From NCBI RefSeq assembly GCF_003797765.1, contig NZ_RKMB01000025.1:18239-82238 (forward strand): 64,000 nt of DNA, written 5' to 3'. A model generated the notes under the pieces. The model did not search any database, was not told the origin of the DNA, and was given only the letters and a program-made list of their open reading frames with translations. A program made the translations under genes and the position numbers. The stretch comes from Ramlibacter sp. WS9. Lineage in GTDB: Bacteria; Pseudomonadota; Gammaproteobacteria; Burkholderiales; Burkholderiaceae_C. Positions 1 through 10,416 of this stretch are shown here, in pieces (the stretch's first letter is position 1; every line of letters starts with the position of its first letter).

Positions 1-303
1 GAGAAAAACGGGTGTGTAGCGGTCGTCTGGATCGATCCGCACCACATATTTACCACGGGACGCCTGAAGCCCTTCGTTGACGCTGATGACGTGACCCTGG
101 TTAACCTCATGGTCAATCAGTTTCAAGCGCGGGTCGGAGTAGCTCTTGAGGATTGCCAGCGTATCGTCGGGCGAGGCGTCGTGAATGGCGATGATCTCGA
201 TGTCGTATCCGCCGTCGAGCGACAGGATGCTGTCCAGACAATTGCGCAGATAGCGGCCATACCCGTAGCAGGGCATGACAAAACTAACCAGTGGGCTACT
301 CAT
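1..303 (-). CDS. Family 2 glycosyltransferase, N-terminal part (cut by window edge)
   Basis: Reading the minus strand from the ATG at 303 gives about 101 residues with no stop before the window edge. They begin MSSPLVSFVMPCYGYGRYLR, continue with a DASPDDT segment, and carry a D-x-D-like IDPDD element near residue 93. This is the nucleotide-sugar-binding half of a GT-A fold family 2 glycosyltransferase, which transfers a sugar from an NDP-sugar to a growing saccharide at the inner face of the membrane. The start overlaps the end of the upstream acyltransferase gene by 8 bases, so it is probably translated as part of the same polysaccharide operon. The acceptor and sugar cannot be told from this fragment. 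Confidence 0.85.
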   Translation of the reverse strand, partial: MSSPLVSFVMPCYGYGRYLRNCLDSILSLDGGYDIEIIAIHDASPDDTLAILKSYSDPRLKLIDHEVNQGHVISVNEGLQASRGKYVVRIDPDDRYTPVFL

Positions 304-970
304 GAGGGACGCCCTGCCGCTTGATGATGCGGGCTGGAACGCCGGCCGCGGTTACCCCAGAGGGAAGGTCTTCGACAACGACGGCGCCAGCTCCTATGAT
401 CGTCCAAGCACCGATGGTTCGCTTTTCCAGGACGGTGGCGCCGGCGCCCACGTAGCAGCCCTCCCCAACGGTGACGTTGCCGCATAGTGTGGCGCTGGGA
501 TTGATATTGCACCAATCACCCACTGTGCAGTCATGCGACGCGCTGGACTGAATGTTCATGATGCAGTGACTGCCGATCCGCACTTGTGCCGTGAGGATCG
601 CGCCGGGCGCGATCAGTGTCCCGTCGGCGATCGTCACGTTGGGCCCTAACCATGCTGAGGGGTGAATCAGGGACGAAGCCGTCAGGTTTGGAATATTCAA
701 CGCAGCGATTGCGCGCACAACGCGCCGGCGAACGGCGTTGTCGCCGAGGGCAGTCATGTAGACAACATTTTCGTGACTGGAACAAAACTCAGGCAGGTCG
801 ACGAGACCCCCAAGTATGTGAGTCAGCTGCCACGGCCCCGGCGGTCTGTGATCGTCGAACACGCCGCCGAGATTGACGCCCATGCCGGTGGCATAGGCCG
901 AGACCTCGACGCCATGGCCACCAGCCCCGATGATGACCAGCGGCGTGCTTGGCTTGGCGGCAGCTTTCAT
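296..970 (-). CDS. NeuD/PglD-type sugar O/N-acyltransferase
   Basis: The 224-aa protein has an N-terminal Rossmann-like P-loop (IIGAGGHG, residues 13-20) followed from about residue 100 by left-handed beta-helix hexapeptide repeats. The layout and length match the NeuD/PglD family, which acetylates amino sugars or sialic acids using acetyl-CoA. A His at about residue 146 (SSASHDC) sits where the catalytic base of PglD-type enzymes lies. It lies directly downstream of an epimerase and a DegT aminotransferase, so acylation of an amino sugar made by those enzymes is the likely role. The start ATG is at 970. The exact acceptor sugar is an inference. Confidence 0.85.
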   Translation of the reverse strand: MKAAAKPSTPLVIIGAGGHGVEVSAYATGMGVNLGGVFDDHRPPGPWQLTHILGGLVDLPEFCSSHENVVYMTALGDNAVRRRVVRAIAALNIPNLTASSLIHPSAWLGPNVTIADGTLIAPGAILTAQVRIGSHCIMNIQSSASHDCTVGDWCNINPSATLCGNVTVGEGCYVGAGATVLEKRTIGAWTIIGAGAVVVEDLPSGVTAAGVPARIIKRQGVPHE

Positions 971-985
971 AACAACTATCCAGTC

Positions 986-2035
986 TCAGCGCACCACGCG
1001 GTGGGCGGCCATGAGGTCCAACATGCCGATAAGCCCGCGATGATCGCGGGCACCCAATTCCGTCAGTTCCTTGAGCCACTTGGCGTTGCGGTAAAAGATC
1101 GATTCGGGGTCGGCGATGCGCCCAGTGACGATGGCCTCAACGATTTCTTCGGCGCCAGTGCGAATGTCGATACGGGGTTGAATGCCCGCCGCCCGCATTC
1201 TTGCTGTAGACACGTGGTAGTTGCGCGTGTCCGGATTCTCGAGCTTGACGTGGATGGGAACGCAAGCGGGATTGATCGTCTGAAAAATGCCGATAAGGTC
1301 GACAACGCGCATGTTCTCGTTTGCGATGTTGAACATGACGTGGTCCCTGTTCGGGTTCTCCACGAAGTGGACGAATGCGCGAGCGCAGTCCGCAACGTGC
1401 AAAAAGGGCCGCCATTGCTGTCCGTCGCCGAAAACCCGGAGTTCTCCGTAAAGCGCGGCGCAGTAGCTGAAGATGTTGATGACCAGGTCGAACCGCATGC
1501 GCGGCGAGTACCCGAACAGGGTCCCGTTGCGCAATATGGTGGGGCGCCAATCAGCGTCAGCTTGGTCTACGAGGAAATTGTCCATGTTGACTTTGGACCG
1601 GGCGTACACCGTGAGAGGGTTCGTAGCGCCTTCTTCGTCCACCTCTCCTGGCGCCTCGCCATAGACAGAGCAGGACGATGAGAAGATAAATCGGATGCCG
1701 CGCTCCTTGCACGCCATTGCCAAGTCGCGGGAGGCCTCGAAGTTCACTTCCTCGGTGAGCCGGGCATTCAGCTCAGCGCTGGGATCGTTCGAGATTGCTG
1801 CCAGATGGACAACGACGTCGATGTCTTTCAACATCCGATCCAGTTCCGCGGGGTCCGCGAGAACTGCGCGGATGTCTTCGCGAAAGATCTCCACACTGGG
1901 TCGCATGCCCCGCAGGTGCTCCACGCCGAAGTAGCCAATGTCTACCGAGCGCACCTGGTGACCTCGAACGAGTAGCTTGGGAATGAGGACTGCACCCAGG
2001 TAGCCCGCTCCCCCTGTAACCAGCACTTTGCTCAT
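986..2035 (-). CDS. NAD-dependent epimerase/dehydratase (extended SDR)
   Basis: A 349-aa extended SDR with the dinucleotide-binding motif TGGAGYLG at residues 7-14 and the catalytic Tyr144-x3-Lys148 pair (YARSK). These features define nucleotide-sugar epimerases, dehydratases and reductases. The ATG at 2035 overlaps the stop of the upstream aminotransferase (ending at 2032) by four bases, which implies translational coupling. With the aminotransferase and NeuD-like enzyme it probably completes a short NDP-amino-sugar pathway for the polysaccharide repeat unit. Specific chemistry (epimerisation, dehydration or reduction) cannot be assigned from motifs alone. Confidence 0.85.
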   Translation of the reverse strand: MSKVLVTGGAGYLGAVLIPKLLVRGHQVRSVDIGYFGVEHLRGMRPSVEIFREDIRAVLADPAELDRMLKDIDVVVHLAAISNDPSAELNARLTEEVNFEASRDLAMACKERGIRFIFSSSCSVYGEAPGEVDEEGATNPLTVYARSKVNMDNFLVDQADADWRPTILRNGTLFGYSPRMRFDLVINIFSYCAALYGELRVFGDGQQWRPFLHVADCARAFVHFVENPNRDHVMFNIANENMRVVDLIGIFQTINPACVPIHVKLENPDTRNYHVSTARMRAAGIQPRIDIRTGAEEIVEAIVTGRIADPESIFYRNAKWLKELTELGARDHRGLIGMLDLMAAHRVVR

Positions 2036-3183
2036 TGAATGCTCCCGCGGCGCGAAGAAGCCGAACTGAAATATTTCAGAACCGCATCGAAGAGGGTCTC
2101 GATTTCCTCGTCACTCATTACTGTGTGCACTGGAAGTGCGACTACGCGGTCTCTGATGGCATTTGTCATGGTGAGGTCCTGGCTCCTGTAGCGATCACGA
2201 TAGTATTTAAGGTCGTGCGTTGCGGTGTAGTAGCGCCTGACCGCGACGCCGCTCTCTTGCATGTGCGTGACGAACGGGGTTGCTTCCTCGTTCAAGGTGA
2301 TGGGGAAGTAGAGGTAGGTGCAGTTCACGGAAGGACTGACCTTCATCTGGCGCAGGAGCCCTTTGGCTTCCAGCGCACCGAAGAACTCGACATAGCGGGC
2401 GGCGTTTCGGGCTCTGCTTGCCAGAATGAATTCGATCTTTTCGAGATTGCGTAGCCCCACAAGGGCGCACACCTCGGTCATCTTGCTATTCAGTCCGGGC
2501 AAGTCCACATCTCCTCGCACTTTCTCGTATTGGCCAAAGTCCCTCAATCTCAAGAGGTAGTCAGCAACCTGAGGGTCATTGACGATCGTGGCCCCTCCCT
2601 CCATCGAGTTGTATATCTTGGTCGCGTGGAAGCTGAGCATTTCGCTGAAACCGAATTCGTGCGGATGTTTTCCCTTGAACCGCGCACCGAACGCGGGTGC
2701 GTTGTCGAGCAGCACAGCAAGGTTGCTGCGCGCGGCAATTTCCCCTAGCTGCTCCAGATCGCAGAGGTTTCCGTAAGCTCCGACCGGCATGATCATTTTG
2801 ATCGACGGCGAGTCGATTTCAATCTTGTTCAGGTCCAGGACGAATCCGTCGTCGATGTCACAGAAGACCGGCCGAAGATTGTTGGTCACGAGGGCATTGA
2901 TCGTGCCGGAAAAAGTGAACGACGGAACCAGCACTTCGAAGCTATCGTGGGGGCCGGCTCCGAGCTTCGCTTTCCAGGCCTGTATCAGATTGAACAGTGC
3001 CAGCTCGCCATTGCAGTTCACGCACGGCTTTATTGCGCTGCCAAAGTACCGCCAGAGACTCTCTTCCAGATCCTGCACATGCTTGGAGTTGTTTGTGACG
3101 AGCCCCGAAGAAAGGCAGCGGGCAAAGTCATCCTGAATTTCTTCCAAATTCGGCATGAACGGCTTGACTATGTTGATCTGCAT
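2032..3183 (-). CDS. DegT/DnrJ/EryC1/StrS-family sugar aminotransferase
   Basis: The 383-aa protein is a fold-type I PLP enzyme of the DegT family. The Schiff-base lysine is Lys189 in the segment SFHATKIYNSMEGG, and an LLDNAPAFG segment (about residues 158-166) carries the Asp that pairs with the pyridine nitrogen. Such enzymes aminate NDP-keto-sugars. The SFHATK variant resembles enzymes that make 3- or 4-amino-6-deoxyhexoses, but sugar specificity is only suggested. The ATG at 3183 is preceded by GAGGAATC, a good Shine-Dalgarno. It heads the aminotransferase-SDR-NeuD group and is separated by 17 bases from a 40-aa ORF upstream. Confidence 0.9.
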   Translation of the reverse strand: MQINIVKPFMPNLEEIQDDFARCLSSGLVTNNSKHVQDLEESLWRYFGSAIKPCVNCNGELALFNLIQAWKAKLGAGPHDSFEVLVPSFTFSGTINALVTNNLRPVFCDIDDGFVLDLNKIEIDSPSIKMIMPVGAYGNLCDLEQLGEIAARSNLAVLLDNAPAFGARFKGKHPHEFGFSEMLSFHATKIYNSMEGGATIVNDPQVADYLLRLRDFGQYEKVRGDVDLPGLNSKMTEVCALVGLRNLEKIEFILASRARNAARYVEFFGALEAKGLLRQMKVSPSVNCTYLYFPITLNEEATPFVTHMQESGVAVRRYYTATHDLKYYRDRYRSQDLTMTNAIRDRVVALPVHTVMSDEEIETLFDAVLKYFSSASSRRGSIQ

Positions 3184-3200
3184 GATTCCTCGCGTTGACT

Positions 3201-3323
3201 TTAGAGAATGGAGCCGGAACTGGCGATTGGAGCACCATTGACCTCGGAAGCGGAGGCATCGACGCGCTCATGCCATGTGGGCAGCGCTTCCTTGCAGAAC
3301 AGAGTTGCCGCGGCGGTGCTCAT
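3201..3323 (-). CDS. Small ORF (40 aa) translationally coupled to ABC transporter gene
   Basis: Minus-strand ATG at 3323 overlaps the TGA of the upstream ABC transporter as ATGA, and the frame runs 40 codons to a TAA at 3201. The peptide begins MSTAAATLFCKEALPTWHER and ends in a Ser/Gly/Ile-rich tail. It has no membrane segment and no motif I recognise. The tight ATGA overlap and the way it fills the only gap between the transporter and the aminotransferase favour a real gene, but it could be a decayed 5' end of something longer. Treat it as a hypothetical small protein. Confidence 0.35.
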   Translation of the reverse strand: MSTAAATLFCKEALPTWHERVDASASEVNGAPIASSGSIL

Positions 3324-5137
3324 GCTGCGACCTGCGCCATGTGGCGAAACGACTCGCTGGATTCCAGCAGTTCTTCCCAGCTGCCCTGGGCAGCTACCGT
3401 GCCATTCTTCAACTCTACGATGAGGTCGCAGCGCCGGACCGTGCTGAGCCGGTGTGCCACCATGATCACGGTGAGATCTCGGCTCAACCCGTTGATGGTG
3501 GACATGATCGAGCGTTCCGTAGCGCTGTCAAGCGCGCTGGTGGCCTCGTCGAACACAAGTACGTTGGCGCGCTTGTACAGCGCTCTGGCGATTCCGATTC
3601 GCTGTCGCTGGCCGCCGGATAGGCGGATGCCTCGCTCGCCTACTTTTGCGTCGTACCCTTCCGGGTGACCTTCGACAAAGTCAGCGATCTGCGCTTGCTG
3701 CGCCGCCGCCCGCACTCGGGCCATGTCGATTGCCTCGGGCGCAACGCCCAGCGCGATGTTGGCGGCAATGGACGCATCGGCCAAGAAAATGCTCTGCGGC
3801 ACGTGCGCAATGGTCTGTTGCCAAGCCCGGACCCGGCTGCCCATGATCGGCTGGCCGTCGGCAAGCACGTGCCCAGACGTCGGCTCGAGCAGTCCCATCA
3901 GCAGGTCCATCGTTGTGCTCTTGCCGCTGCCCGTTGCGCCAACCAAGCCAATGTGCATCCCTTTGGGAAGGGTCAAGTTCAGCCCTTTCAGAACCCAGGG
4001 CCCTTGGTCGGAGTAACGGAAGCTCACGTCGTCGAGGCGGATTGCGTGACGCAGCGGTGCAGGCTCCGGCGCGGGAAGATGCGCCTCTTCGGGAATTGGC
4101 TGATCGAGCAAGTCAAGAACGTCTGCCAGCGGTCCACGACTCCCTGAGATCACTGCCCACGATTGGTAGCTTTGCTGCAGGGCGGGCAGGAGCCGCTGGG
4201 CGCCTAGGGCGAGGGCGCCTAGCACCGGCATGGCAGCTCCCACGCCGCCTGCCTGAAGGCTGAGGCCATAAGCCAGCGAGGCAACCAGGATGATCCCCAG
4301 CGCTTCCATCAGATAACGAGGGCTTTGCCCTATAAAGGTCACGGCGCCTTGTGCCCGGCGAAGCGGTTGATCAGCCCGCCGGTAAATATCGCAATAGACG
4401 GGCTGCGTTCCGTCGAGCAGCACATCGCGTATCCCCCCCAGCCCCTCTTGCAGCGCCTGAATGATCCGTGTCTGCTCATCTGCGATGCGGCGACTGTTGC
4501 GCGCCAACTTGCGGCGAGTGAACCATGTGATAAGTCCGTAGCTCGCTCCAAACGCCGCGGCGGCGACGATCGCTACCCTCGGATCGATCACGAGCAGCGC
4601 AGTGAGGATGCTCACAATGAGGATCAGTGTGCCTGCGAGCGTGAGCGTCATCATGATGACGCCGAACACGGCGCTGTTGACCTTGTTCACAATGCCGCTG
4701 ATCACCTCGCTACTGTTGCGGTTGAGATGCACACGGTAAGGCTGGTAGAGCGTGCGGCGGTATACCTCCATGCTCAGATCGGCGCCTGCGGCGTAGCCGA
4801 TGCGTGTGCTGGACCATAGCAACAGCAAACGGATCGCGGCTGCCAAGACGGTGGCGCCTATGAAAAGCTGTGTTAGCGGCCACGTTAGATTCCGCGCGGA
4901 ATCGACGCCAAGGTAGCGCGCCAGGGCGGGCACTCCGGAGTGGTCGAAAAGTGTTTCGGGAGCCAACAGGACGCCCAAAAAGGGAATAACCGCACCCAAG
5001 CTGATGACTTCCGCAAAGGCGCTCAGAACCATCAATACGCCAACCACCCCCAGCTGGGCGCGCCTGCGTCGGCTCAGGTGCTGCCAAAGTCGAATCAGCA
5101 ACGTCGGCAGGGGCGGTGTGTCAGTACTCGGATTCAC
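3320..5137 (-). CDS. ABC transporter, fused permease/ATPase (flippase/exporter type)
   Basis: A 605-aa half transporter. Hydrophobic segments fill residues 25-335. The ATPase domain follows, with Walker A GATGSGKST near 400-408, signature LSGGQRQR at 506-513, Walker B VLVFDEATSALD near 527-538 and an H-loop VAHRLST. This is the MsbA/PglK architecture. Inside a polysaccharide locus with lipid-carrier chemistry, the likely job is flipping a lipid-linked oligosaccharide or exporting a glycolipid across the inner membrane. It is transcribed with its neighbours: its stop overlaps the next small ORF by ATGA, and the GT4 gene lies 8 bases upstream. Confidence 0.9.
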   Translation of the reverse strand: MNPSTDTPPLPTLLIRLWQHLSRRRRAQLGVVGVLMVLSAFAEVISLGAVIPFLGVLLAPETLFDHSGVPALARYLGVDSARNLTWPLTQLFIGATVLAAAIRLLLLWSSTRIGYAAGADLSMEVYRRTLYQPYRVHLNRNSSEVISGIVNKVNSAVFGVIMMTLTLAGTLILIVSILTALLVIDPRVAIVAAAAFGASYGLITWFTRRKLARNSRRIADEQTRIIQALQEGLGGIRDVLLDGTQPVYCDIYRRADQPLRRAQGAVTFIGQSPRYLMEALGIILVASLAYGLSLQAGGVGAAMPVLGALALGAQRLLPALQQSYQSWAVISGSRGPLADVLDLLDQPIPEEAHLPAPEPAPLRHAIRLDDVSFRYSDQGPWVLKGLNLTLPKGMHIGLVGATGSGKSTTMDLLMGLLEPTSGHVLADGQPIMGSRVRAWQQTIAHVPQSIFLADASIAANIALGVAPEAIDMARVRAAAQQAQIADFVEGHPEGYDAKVGERGIRLSGGQRQRIGIARALYKRANVLVFDEATSALDSATERSIMSTINGLSRDLTVIMVAHRLSTVRRCDLIVELKNGTVAAQGSWEELLESSESFRHMAQVAA

Positions 5138-5145
5138 GGGGGCTC

Positions 5146-6237
5146 TCAGGTGTTGGCGCGCGCAAGCTGCGCCAGCGTGACTGCAAGACGATGGGCCTGT
5201 GCCTCGAAGTAGCGGAACTCAAATGGACTGTCTCCGGCGGCGTCGCGAGGCCTTGCCAGCGCCTCTTCGATTGCTCTACCGAGAGATTCCGGCATGCCAA
5301 TCGTAACCAACGCGCCATCGGCGCCATCACGCAAAGGATCGCGCGATCCGTCGCCGTCGGCTGCGATCACGGGCAGCCCGCACGCGATTGCCTGCAGAAA
5401 CACGATGCCGAAGCCTTCGCCGGTGCTTGGCATCACAAACACATCGGCGCTGCGGTACAAGTCCGGCAAGTCCTCGTCTTTGACAAACCCCGTGAACCGG
5501 GTGTTGCCGGCCACGCCGAGGTCGCGCGCCAAATGTTGGAGGCGTGGAAGGTCGTCTCCGTCGCCCGCAATCACGTACACCAGATCCGGGTGCTGCGACT
5601 TCAGGGCCGCAAGGGCGGAAAGAACCAGGTCGTGTCCCTTGTAGCGCTCGGCCGCAGCCAGCCTCGATACGGTGAGCAATATTTTCTTGCCGCGCAGGTC
5701 GTACCGGTCAAGGAGGGCATCGCTTCGCGGGCCAGGGGTGAAGCGCGGATCGACCGTGTTCGGCATCACCTTGACCGTCTCAGGTTCCAACTTGGCCCAA
5801 CCGAGGAACCTGTCTCGGGTGTAGCGACTCACCGCCGTCACCAGGCGGGCCTGTTCTGCGGCCCACCTGCGCCAGCGCCCGGGCGGGTCCCAGGCTTCGA
5901 TGCCATGAAGTTGGAGCCAGAGGTTTGCCCCGGCAATCTTCGCCGCGACTGCGGCGACAGGAGCCGTATAAAGATGACCGCAGAAGACGACATCGAAAGG
6001 TCCGCTTCGCAGCGCGACGTTGATGGCCGCCAAGGCGTACAGGATTTTTTTGGGGCGTGCGGGCAGCTGTACCACGTTGGGGGGAATCTGTCCGGCCGTT
6101 GCGGCGCCCGAGCGGGACAGCACTACAACCTCCGTGATTCCAGCCGACTTGCTCAGCGCGTCGAGCAGGTCTCGGTTGTACTGCGCGATTCCCCCATCAG
6201 CGCCATAGGCGTCGGTGACCAGTGCGAGCATTCGCAT
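5146..6237 (-). CDS. Family 4 glycosyltransferase
   Basis: About 363 aa from the chosen ATG at 6237 (MRMLALVTDAYGADGGIAQY), which lies 2 bases after the stop of the upstream amidotransferase. A longer in-frame start at 6276 would run into that gene. The N-terminal Gly-rich GGIAQYN loop and the C-terminal EGFGIVFL region are typical of retaining GT-B glycosyltransferases of family 4. In the usual E-x7-E motif the second Glu is Gln here (EGFGIVFLQ). The enzyme should add one hexose-type residue to the lipid-linked repeat unit. Donor and linkage are unknown. Confidence 0.88.
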   Translation of the reverse strand: MRMLALVTDAYGADGGIAQYNRDLLDALSKSAGITEVVVLSRSGAATAGQIPPNVVQLPARPKKILYALAAINVALRSGPFDVVFCGHLYTAPVAAVAAKIAGANLWLQLHGIEAWDPPGRWRRWAAEQARLVTAVSRYTRDRFLGWAKLEPETVKVMPNTVDPRFTPGPRSDALLDRYDLRGKKILLTVSRLAAAERYKGHDLVLSALAALKSQHPDLVYVIAGDGDDLPRLQHLARDLGVAGNTRFTGFVKDEDLPDLYRSADVFVMPSTGEGFGIVFLQAIACGLPVIAADGDGSRDPLRDGADGALVTIGMPESLGRAIEEALARPRDAAGDSPFEFRYFEAQAHRLAVTLAQLARANT

Positions 6238-6239
6238 TT

Positions 6240-8078
6240 TTACCAAGCTGCCCGCTTCAAGACGGACGAACCCCATTGGCGTGCCCAGGGGCCGGTGCGG
6301 CGCGATACGGTCGTGGCTGCCCCATCGGTTCGGGCGGTCGTTCGCTGCCAGTCGCCGACAGGCGTGGTGAATCCGGTCTTCTTACGGTGGGTCACCTCGG
6401 TCGGCAAAGCGAGGGTAGGGCTGGCAGCAAGCAACAGCTTTCGCTTGGACGCGCCGGCGTTCAGCAGCGGCCCCGCAAGCGTGCTTAACAAAGGGGCATC
6501 GACCAGCGGCGTGCGCACTTCCAGCGAATGCGCCATGCTGGCCCAGTCGGTGTCACGCAGTAATTGATTGCGCATGTAGAGGCTCGTTTCGAGCGCTGCG
6601 ACTTGACCGTATGCAGTTCGCGGTCCGGGCTGCAACCTGGCAGCGATGTGACTCAGGGGGTCCAATTTGCGCAGTCCCTCACGCGCAACGTCGGGGCCTA
6701 GCAATGCAGGCAGCTCGATCGGCATGAACAGGCCACGTCGCAACAGGTAAGCTCCTTGCGGGGTGCCCCCGTATCGCACCATCGATCCGGCTTTGGGACT
6801 CAGTCCGCGCAAGAGCGGGGCGAAGGCCGCTTGCACCTGTTCGGTCAGCCTGCCCAGCCCAGGTATGCGCGAAGGCAGCCACATCGATCGCACCCAACGC
6901 GGAATGTCGTGGAAGGAAGGGTACCCGCCGAACAGCTCGTCGCCGCCCAAGCCGGAAATAGCGACCTTCAAGCCGGCCTCGTGGGCGGCTTTGCTGACAA
7001 ACCACGTATTGATTCCATCGATACTGGGCTGGTCCATGGCCATCAAGATGCGGGGCAGGTCGGCAGCAAACTCCTTCTCGCCCACAACTCGCCGCGCGTG
7101 TTGGACGCCGTAGAGTCTGGCCACCTCCGTGGCCAGAGGCGCTTCGTCCTGCGGAGTGCCGACAAATTCTTCGAAGGCCAGGGTGACGGTCTGCACTTCC
7201 GTCTGGCCGGCATCCTTCATGAGTCCGACGAGGGCGCCTGAATCGATCCCGGCGGAGAGGAATGCGCCAACAGGCACATCCGCAATCAGATGGTGTCGCA
7301 CGGAATCTACCAAGGCATCGCGCACCGCTTCCTGCAATTCAGGCTCGCCCATCGATGGCGTGCGCACGAGGGCGGCCTGGGCCCACACACTTGCGCAGCT
7401 GAAATACTGCTGCGGCGGTTGTGGTCCAAGAGCGTCTACCCACTGGTAGCTGCCTGCTGGCACGCTGCGAATCTGCTGATAGAGAGTGAATGGTTCCGGC
7501 ACGCTGCCGAACAGGTAAAACCCCGCCAGTCCGGCAGGTTCGCTCTGGCGCGACACGCGGGGACTCGTCAGCAGGGCCTTCACTTGGGACGCGAAGCGCA
7601 CGGTCCACCCGTCGTCCGCCAGATAGAGAGGCTTGATGCCGAAGGGGTCGCGTGCAAGCAGGAGCGCCTCGCGGCGGTTGTCCCACAACGCAAAAGCGAA
7701 CATGCCGCGCAATCGGGCGAGCATGGCGACGCCCTCGGCGGCGTACAAGTGGAGGAGAACTTCAGTGTCGGACTCGGTGCGGAATACGCACCCGGCGTCT
7801 TGCAATTCGCGGCGCAGCTCTTTGTAGTTGTAAATTTCGCCGTTGAAACTGATGACCAGCTGTTCGTCTGCGCTGCTCATCGGCTGGATGGCGCGGTCAG
7901 ACAGGTCGATGATGGAAAGACGGCGATGCGCTAGCGCCACCCGGCCGTTGGGCGCGTGCCACTGGCCCGATCCATCGGGCCCGCGCAGTGCCATGTAATC
8001 CCGGATCGCGACCAGTTCAGCCCGGTCAACCGGTAAAGCTGCCTGGTGATAGGCAAAGATGCCTGCAACGCCACACAT
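6240..8078 (-). CDS. asnB: Asparagine synthase (glutamine-hydrolysing) family amidotransferase
   Basis: The 612-aa protein starts MCGVAGIF, so the N-terminal nucleophile Cys of a class II glutaminase is intact. The C-terminal ATP-pyrophosphatase domain carries the PP-loop as SAGIDS rather than the usual SGGLDS. Enzymes of this family convert aspartate to asparagine or amidate a carboxyl group of another substrate. Members lying in polysaccharide clusters are thought to amidate uronic acids. With a UDP-glucuronate-producing dehydrogenase in the same operon, sugar amidation is plausible but inferred. The ATG at 8078 lies 3 bases after the stop of the upstream gene. Confidence 0.88.
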   Translation of the reverse strand: MCGVAGIFAYHQAALPVDRAELVAIRDYMALRGPDGSGQWHAPNGRVALAHRRLSIIDLSDRAIQPMSSADEQLVISFNGEIYNYKELRRELQDAGCVFRTESDTEVLLHLYAAEGVAMLARLRGMFAFALWDNRREALLLARDPFGIKPLYLADDGWTVRFASQVKALLTSPRVSRQSEPAGLAGFYLFGSVPEPFTLYQQIRSVPAGSYQWVDALGPQPPQQYFSCASVWAQAALVRTPSMGEPELQEAVRDALVDSVRHHLIADVPVGAFLSAGIDSGALVGLMKDAGQTEVQTVTLAFEEFVGTPQDEAPLATEVARLYGVQHARRVVGEKEFAADLPRILMAMDQPSIDGINTWFVSKAAHEAGLKVAISGLGGDELFGGYPSFHDIPRWVRSMWLPSRIPGLGRLTEQVQAAFAPLLRGLSPKAGSMVRYGGTPQGAYLLRRGLFMPIELPALLGPDVAREGLRKLDPLSHIAARLQPGPRTAYGQVAALETSLYMRNQLLRDTDWASMAHSLEVRTPLVDAPLLSTLAGPLLNAGASKRKLLLAASPTLALPTEVTHRKKTGFTTPVGDWQRTTARTDGAATTVSRRTGPWARQWGSSVLKRAAW

Positions 8079-8081
8079 GGC

Positions 8082-9050
<969 letters not shown>

Positions 9051-9051
9051 G

Positions 9052-10416
9052 TCAGTGGGTGTTGCGGCCGATGCCGACGTAGCTCACTCCGGCCGCCTTC
9101 ATCACAACAGGTTCGTAGAGGTTGCGGCCGTCGAAGATGACGGGCTCTTTCATCGCGGCCTTCAGCGCCGTGAGGTTGGGGCTGCGATAAGCCTTCCATT
9201 CGGTGACGATGATCAGCGCGTCCGCGCCTTCCAGCGCGTCCATCGGCCGCGCCGCGTATTGCAGGCGCTTGAGCAGCGCCGGCGCATCGGCGAAGTCGTC
9301 TTGCAGCGCGCGTTGGGCATGCTCCACGGCCACCGGGTCGTGCGCGTTGATGGTGGCGCCGGCACGCAGCAGCGCGCCGATCACGCCGCGGCTGGGGGCT
9401 TCACGCATGTCGTCGGTGTTGGGCTTGAAGGCCAGGCCCCACAGCGCGAAATGGCGGCCGGTAAGCGACTGGCCGTAGCGCGCGAACACCTTGCGCACCA
9501 GCACCGATTTCTGTTCGTCGTTGACGGCTTCCACGGCTTCGAGCACGCGCAATGTGCGGCCGTGCGCGCGGGCAGTGTGGGCCAGGGCCTGCACGTCCTT
9601 GGGGAAGCAGCTGCCGCCGTAGCCGGTGCCCGCGTACAGGAAGTTGTAGCCGATGCGCGGGTCGGAGCCGATACCCTGGCGCACCAGTTCGATGTCGGCG
9701 CCGACGGCGTCCGCCAGGTTCGCCAGCTCGTTCATGAAGCTGATGCGCGTGGCCAGCATGGCGTTGGCGGCGTATTTGGTGAACTCCGCACTCTTCACGT
9801 CCATCGCGCGCGTGCGTTCGTGGTTCCGGTTGAAGGGGGCGTACAGCTGCCGCATCGCGGCCAATGCTTTGTGTCCTTCTGGCGTGTCGTCCGTGCCCAG
9901 CACGATGCGGTCTGGCCGCATGAAGTCGGCGATGGCCGCACCTTCCTTCAAGAATTCTGGGTTGCTCACGACCGAGAACGATGCGTCGGATTGGCGGCGC
10001 GTGAGTTCTTCGCGCAGCACGGCCGCCACTTTCAAACCGGTGCCCACCGGCACGGTCGACTTGTTGACGACGACCTTGAAGCCGCTCATGTAGCGGCCCA
10101 CGTTCCGTGCGGCTTCCAGCACCTGGCGCAGATCGGCGCTGCCGTCGGTGTCAGACGGGGTGCCCACGGCGATGAACTGGATCTCGCCGAATTCCACGGC
10201 GGAAGTGATCTCTGTGGTGAATTGCAGCCGGCCGGCCGCCACGTTGTCCTGGATCAGTTCCTTGAGGCCGGGTTCGTAGATCGGCACTTCGCCGGCGTTG
10301 AGCCCCGCGATCTTGTTCACGTCGACGTCCACGCACATCACGTGGTTGCCCAGGTCGGCCAGGCAGGCGCCAGTCACCAGGCCTACATAGCCGGTGCCAA
10401 TAACAGTTACTTGCAT
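9052..10416 (-). CDS. ugd: UDP-glucose 6-dehydrogenase
   Basis: From the ATG at 10416 the 454-aa protein begins MQVTVIGTGYVGLVTGACLA, with the Rossmann motif GTGYVG at residues 7-12. The catalytic Cys lies in GTGYGGSCFPKD. It oxidises UDP-glucose to UDP-glucuronate with two NAD+. An in-frame extension to 10677 exists but would lie inside the upstream fucose synthase gene and reads as out-of-frame low-complexity sequence, so it was dropped. The start overlaps the end of the upstream gene by 10 bases. It feeds the UDP-xylose synthase next to it. Confidence 0.95.
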   Translation of the reverse strand: MQVTVIGTGYVGLVTGACLADLGNHVMCVDVDVNKIAGLNAGEVPIYEPGLKELIQDNVAAGRLQFTTEITSAVEFGEIQFIAVGTPSDTDGSADLRQVLEAARNVGRYMSGFKVVVNKSTVPVGTGLKVAAVLREELTRRQSDASFSVVSNPEFLKEGAAIADFMRPDRIVLGTDDTPEGHKALAAMRQLYAPFNRNHERTRAMDVKSAEFTKYAANAMLATRISFMNELANLADAVGADIELVRQGIGSDPRIGYNFLYAGTGYGGSCFPKDVQALAHTARAHGRTLRVLEAVEAVNDEQKSVLVRKVFARYGQSLTGRHFALWGLAFKPNTDDMREAPSRGVIGALLRAGATINAHDPVAVEHAQRALQDDFADAPALLKRLQYAARPMDALEGADALIIVTEWKAYRSPNLTALKAAMKEPVIFDGRNLYEPVVMKAAGVSYVGIGRNTH

